From contig NZ_CP041405.1 of NCBI RefSeq assembly GCF_007066085.1, positions 6,541,501-6,605,500 of the forward strand: a DNA stretch of 64,000 bases, read 5' to 3'. Positions 61,244-64,000 of the stretch are shown in pieces (within the stretch, counting starts at the first letter, position 1; every line of letters begins with the position of its first letter). This DNA comes from Paenibacillus thiaminolyticus (GTDB lineage Bacteria; Bacillota; Bacilli; Paenibacillales; Paenibacillaceae). The notes under the pieces were generated by a model. That model had not been told where the DNA came from and searched no databases. It saw only the letters and a program-made list of their open reading frames with translations. Made by a program: the position numbers and the translations under genes.

Positions 61244-62146
61244 TTGGACATCAAGCAATTGTTTTATTTCGTGACGGTTGCCGATCAGTTGAGCTACTCC
61301 AAAGCGGCGCAAAAACTGCATATTTCCCAGCCTTCGTTAAGCAACGCCATTAAAAATCTGGAGCATGAGGTCGGTTCGCCCTTGCTGGAACGAAGCACCC
61401 GAAAAATAGAGATGACGGACGCCGGCAAAGTGCTGTATAACAAATCGCTTCAGCTCCTGTCCCATATGAACATTTTGAAAAAGGAGATGCAAGAGGTAAG
61501 GCTGACGGGAAGCGGGGAGCTTATCATCGGCATGATCGAGTCGGTGAGGCATTGGGTTCCGAAAGTCATTCGCGAATACCAGGGCCGGTTCCCTTCGATA
61601 CGGATCAAGCTAATCGAGGTGTTGAGCCGGAAGGCGGTCATCGATTCCTTGCGGAAATATCATACCCATCTCATCATTACCAATCAGTGTATTGAGGAGG
61701 AGGACATCGAATCGCTTCCTTTATATAAGGAGAAATTGGTGCTCGTGCTGCACCGGGATCACCCTCTGTCCGTGAAGGAATCCATTACCTTTACAGAGCT
61801 GGCCGAGGAGCCTTTTATTATTAGCATGGAGGGGTTCCAGACGAGGGAGGATATTTTGGAAGCCTTCGCGCTTGAAGAAGCATCCCCGAACATCCAATTT
61901 GAAATTGAACGCTTTGAGACCGCTTTGACACTCGTCCGAGAAAATCTGGGGGTTGCCATCATCCCTGAAAATTATCTAGTTGAACCGAAGGATGCCTCCA
62001 TGGTCCGGAAAATGATGGATTCGCCTGCGCTCGAACGAACGGTGTATCTAACGTATATGAAAAACCGCTATTTGGCTCCCGCGGTCCAGAGCTTCCTGGA
62101 AGACATTCAACGGTGCTTCGCCTCAGACCACAAAGCCAACGTCTGA
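61244..62146 (+). CDS. LysR-family transcriptional regulator of hutG-gltS
   Basis: A 300-aa regulator starting at TTG 61244 (AAAGGAAG upstream). The HTH is MDIKQLFYFVTVADQLSYSKAAQKLHISQPSLSNAIKNLEHEVGSPLLERS. The effector domain follows from about residue 90. Divergent from hutG-gltS across an AT-rich 160-bp region, the usual LysR arrangement, so it likely controls that operon. GltC/CitR-like in style. Confidence 0.92.
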   Translation: MDIKQLFYFVTVADQLSYSKAAQKLHISQPSLSNAIKNLEHEVGSPLLERSTRKIEMTDAGKVLYNKSLQLLSHMNILKKEMQEVRLTGSGELIIGMIESVRHWVPKVIREYQGRFPSIRIKLIEVLSRKAVIDSLRKYHTHLIITNQCIEEEDIESLPLYKEKLVLVLHRDHPLSVKESITFTELAEEPFIISMEGFQTREDILEAFALEEASPNIQFEIERFETALTLVRENLGVAIIPENYLVEPKDASMVRKMMDSPALERTVYLTYMKNRYLAPAVQSFLEDIQRCFASDHKANV

Positions 62147-62157
62147 CGGACGTTGGC
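62135..62157. terminator. Hairpin at the LysR stop codon
   Basis: GCCAACGTC (62135-62143), loop TGACG containing the stop, GACGTTGGC (62149-62157). It separates the convergent LysR and AraC genes; no T run. Confidence 0.65.
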
Positions 62158-62183
62158 TGCGCCGCTCGCGATGGAGCAGATCT

Positions 62184-63205
62184 CTAGCGCTGGTAAATCT
62201 GCCGATAGCGGGCCGGCGTAATGCGCTCGAATTTTTTGAACGTTTTGATGAAATAGCTTGGTTCGCTGAACCCGAGATCGTTGCTGATCTGCGAGACGGA
62301 CAGCTCCGTCGTCTCCAGCAGCTGCTTGGCCCATTCCATCTTCAGGCGGGGGATGAACACGGAGAAGTTCTCTCCGGTCTCCTTCGTAAAGATGCGGCTG
62401 AAATAGCTCGGACTGACATGACAGAGGACCGCCATATCGGCCAGCTTCACATTTTCGCTTTTATGACTATAAATATAATCGAATGCCGGCTGCAGAATCG
62501 GGTTGACGCTTCCGTTCTCTGCTGGGTCATGCTGTTGATGTGACTGTTGAGCAGCGTGTTTTCCAGTTCGCTTTTCATGGTCTGAATATTGCGGAACGCA
62601 TGATCGGCCAACGAATCGATGATCGGGTTATTGCCGGTTAACGCTTGCCGGTACATGTCGATGGTCGCATTTTTATGAATCGCTTCCTCTACAATATAAT
62701 TGCATAGATGATACAGCATCTCCGAGATCGTCACCACTTCGTCATACGACAGGACCGGCAGCGAATCGTAGTCCTGCTCCAGGGTGCGGAATTTGGCGTT
62801 GGCGACGGCATTGGAGGGACGCGTCACGATCTGCTCCAGGTCCATCGGGTTGTCGCGCAGCTTGACCTGACCGGCCATGATGGCGCCCATATATTGATTG
62901 TGAACGATAATCGGGATGGCAATATCGACAATATTGAAGTGGCAAAGGTAGATATAAGGCTTGTTCAGCCGCACCGCTTCCAGACCGCCCCGAGCGTCGC
63001 ATTTTTGGCAGTAGGGCGACAAGGCTTCGTCCCGGCGTATCGCCTGGCAGAAGCTCTGGCAGTGACTGTGCTTCGTGACGGGCACGCCTTTATAATCGGT
63101 CGTGATGACGGCCATTTTCGTAACGAGAGAGAGCGAGTCCTGCAGCGTCTGCCATTTTTCCATATCAATGATGCTGTCCAAATGAAACCGCGAGGTCATA
63201 ATCAC
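62184..63205 (-). pseudogene. PocR/AraC-type regulator, frameshifted
   Basis: The 5' frame (63205-62447) encodes a PocR ligand-binding domain: KGVPVTKHSHCQSFCQAIRR, CQKCDARGGLEA with its Cys cluster, and IPIIVHNQYMGAIMAGQ. It then runs out after MTQQ near 62530. The next frame carries on as NGSVNPILQPAFDYIYSHKSENVKLADMAVLCHVSPSYFSRIF to the AraC HTH and stop at 62184. Two extra bases (or one missing) near 62525-62530 explain this. Divergent from gldA, which it would activate. Confidence 0.85.
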
Positions 63206-63405
63206 TCATTCTCCTTCCGTACGCTCTTCCCTATTATAGCACATAATAATCGGATGACAGGACAAGATAATACTATTTTGAATAAGAGGATAAGAAAATA
63301 CGATGAGAAAGCGCTTTATTTTGCAGGGATAGTTCCATGATCTTGTACCCGGCCGCAACTATAATGGAAGTGGAAGTTCACACAACACAGAGGAGGATTA
63401 CGCAA

Positions 63406-64000
63406 ATGAGAAAAGCGTTTATCAGTCCAGCCAAATATGTACAAGGTGAAAATGAACTCTTGAATCTCGGATATTTTATCAAAACCTTCGGAAAATCGGC
63501 TCTGCTGATTGCCCATGCCGATGATGTGCAGCGCGTCAAGCCGAAGCTTGAACATACGATGAAGACATATGGAGTGACGCTAGTTGAGAGCGGTTTCAAC
63601 GGAGAGTGCTCCCGTCAGGAAGTGCAGCGGTTGAAGAAGCTTGCGGCGGAGCATAATTGTTCCTGCACGATCGGGCTGGGCGGAGGCAAGGCGATCGACA
63701 CCTCCAAATGCGTCGCGGAAGGCGAAGCGCTCATTATCGTTCCGACGATCGCGGCGACGGATGCGCCGACAAGCCATTCCGCCGTGCTGTATACGCCGGA
63801 AGGAGAGTTCGACGATTATGCTTATTTCAAGCAAAGTCCGACGGTCGTCATGATCGATACGACGGTGATCGCGAATGCGCCGACGCGCTTCCTGGTCGCC
63901 GGGATGGGGGATGCGCTGTCGACGTATTTCGAAGCGAGAGCGACGTCGAATTCGTATTCGCGAGTCAATGCAGGGCTGCCATGCGGCGAGCAAGAGGGGG
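63406..64000 (+). CDS. gldA: Glycerol dehydrogenase (N-terminal part, cut by window edge)
   Basis: 198 residues of an iron/zinc-containing alcohol dehydrogenase: RKAFISPAKYVQGENELLNLG, the NAD-binding GLGGGKAIDTSKC, PTIAATDAPTSHSAVLYT and FLVAGMGDALSTYFEAR with the first metal-binding Asp. Very close to GldA, which oxidises glycerol to dihydroxyacetone. AGGAGG is 9 bases before ATG 63406. Divergent from a PocR-type regulator, consistent with glycerol or diol induction. Confidence 0.9.
   Translation, partial: MRKAFISPAKYVQGENELLNLGYFIKTFGKSALLIAHADDVQRVKPKLEHTMKTYGVTLVESGFNGECSRQEVQRLKKLAAEHNCSCTIGLGGGKAIDTSKCVAEGEALIIVPTIAATDAPTSHSAVLYTPEGEFDDYAYFKQSPTVVMIDTTVIANAPTRFLVAGMGDALSTYFEARATSNSYSRVNAGLPCGEQEG

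Overview
The window looks like chromosome from a spore-forming Firmicute close to Paenibacillus. Supporting signs are three YjcZ-type sporulation miniproteins, an exosporium-type protein, a SpoVB/MurJ-type flippase, Lpl/Ytc-type sugar ABC transporters run by a large membrane AraC regulator, strong AGGAGG ribosome sites and moderately high GC. Species is inference. No rRNA, tRNA or CRISPR array was seen.

Layout. 1-9 kb: a two-component system (kinase cut by the window edge), an AI-2E-family exporter, a secreted deacetylase-like protein, an amidase-domain protein, a flippase, and an ABC exporter with a TetR operator and a TetR gene beyond it. 9-10 kb: non-coding and repeat-rich. 10-13 kb: a CNNM/HlyC membrane protein and a DUF1836 regulator, divergent, with the same 12-bp palindrome at both promoters, then two YjcZ genes. 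13-18 kb: TrmB-azlC-azlD, a MerR gene with a textbook 19-bp-spacer operator, and MarR-MFS. 18-26 kb: pentapeptide protein, FAD/Rieske oxidoreductase, a third YjcZ gene, NlpC/P60 hydrolase, an Rrf2-linked thioredoxin-type redox cassette, VOC and CPBP proteins. 26-30 kb: SRPBCC-ArsR pair and an MFS pump divergent from an SgrR-type regulator.

30-34 kb: a three-gene overlapping operon resembling the D-Ala-D-Ser glycopeptide-resistance set (VanC/G-type ligase, VanXY, VanT). It has no adjacent vanRS, and VanT has a shortened membrane domain. 34-41 kb: DUF6530 and GIY-YIG proteins, a decayed IS4 transposase, an exosporium-type protein, a serine hydrolase and a cytochrome P450.

41.6-56.4 kb: a glycan-foraging island made of a secreted M60 (mucinase-type) metallopeptidase, an ABC sugar importer (lipoprotein and two permeases), a membrane AraC regulator, a GH88 unsaturated glucuronyl hydrolase and a GH95-like hydrolase. 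Three of its proteins carry low-complexity repeats. Secreted attack, import of oligosaccharides and cytoplasmic breakdown fit together as one pathway. 57-64 kb: a frameshifted TetR with an HXXEE protein, hutG-gltS with a divergent LysR, a frameshifted PocR/AraC regulator and the start of gldA.

The most unusual non-coding signal is a dispersed intergenic repeat family (about 9.0-9.8, 36.8-37.2, 41.1-41.4 and 56.8-57.0 kb). It is built from short inverted modules around TCCTGCA/TGCAGGA and is usually preceded by a terminator-like hairpin. I know no name for it.
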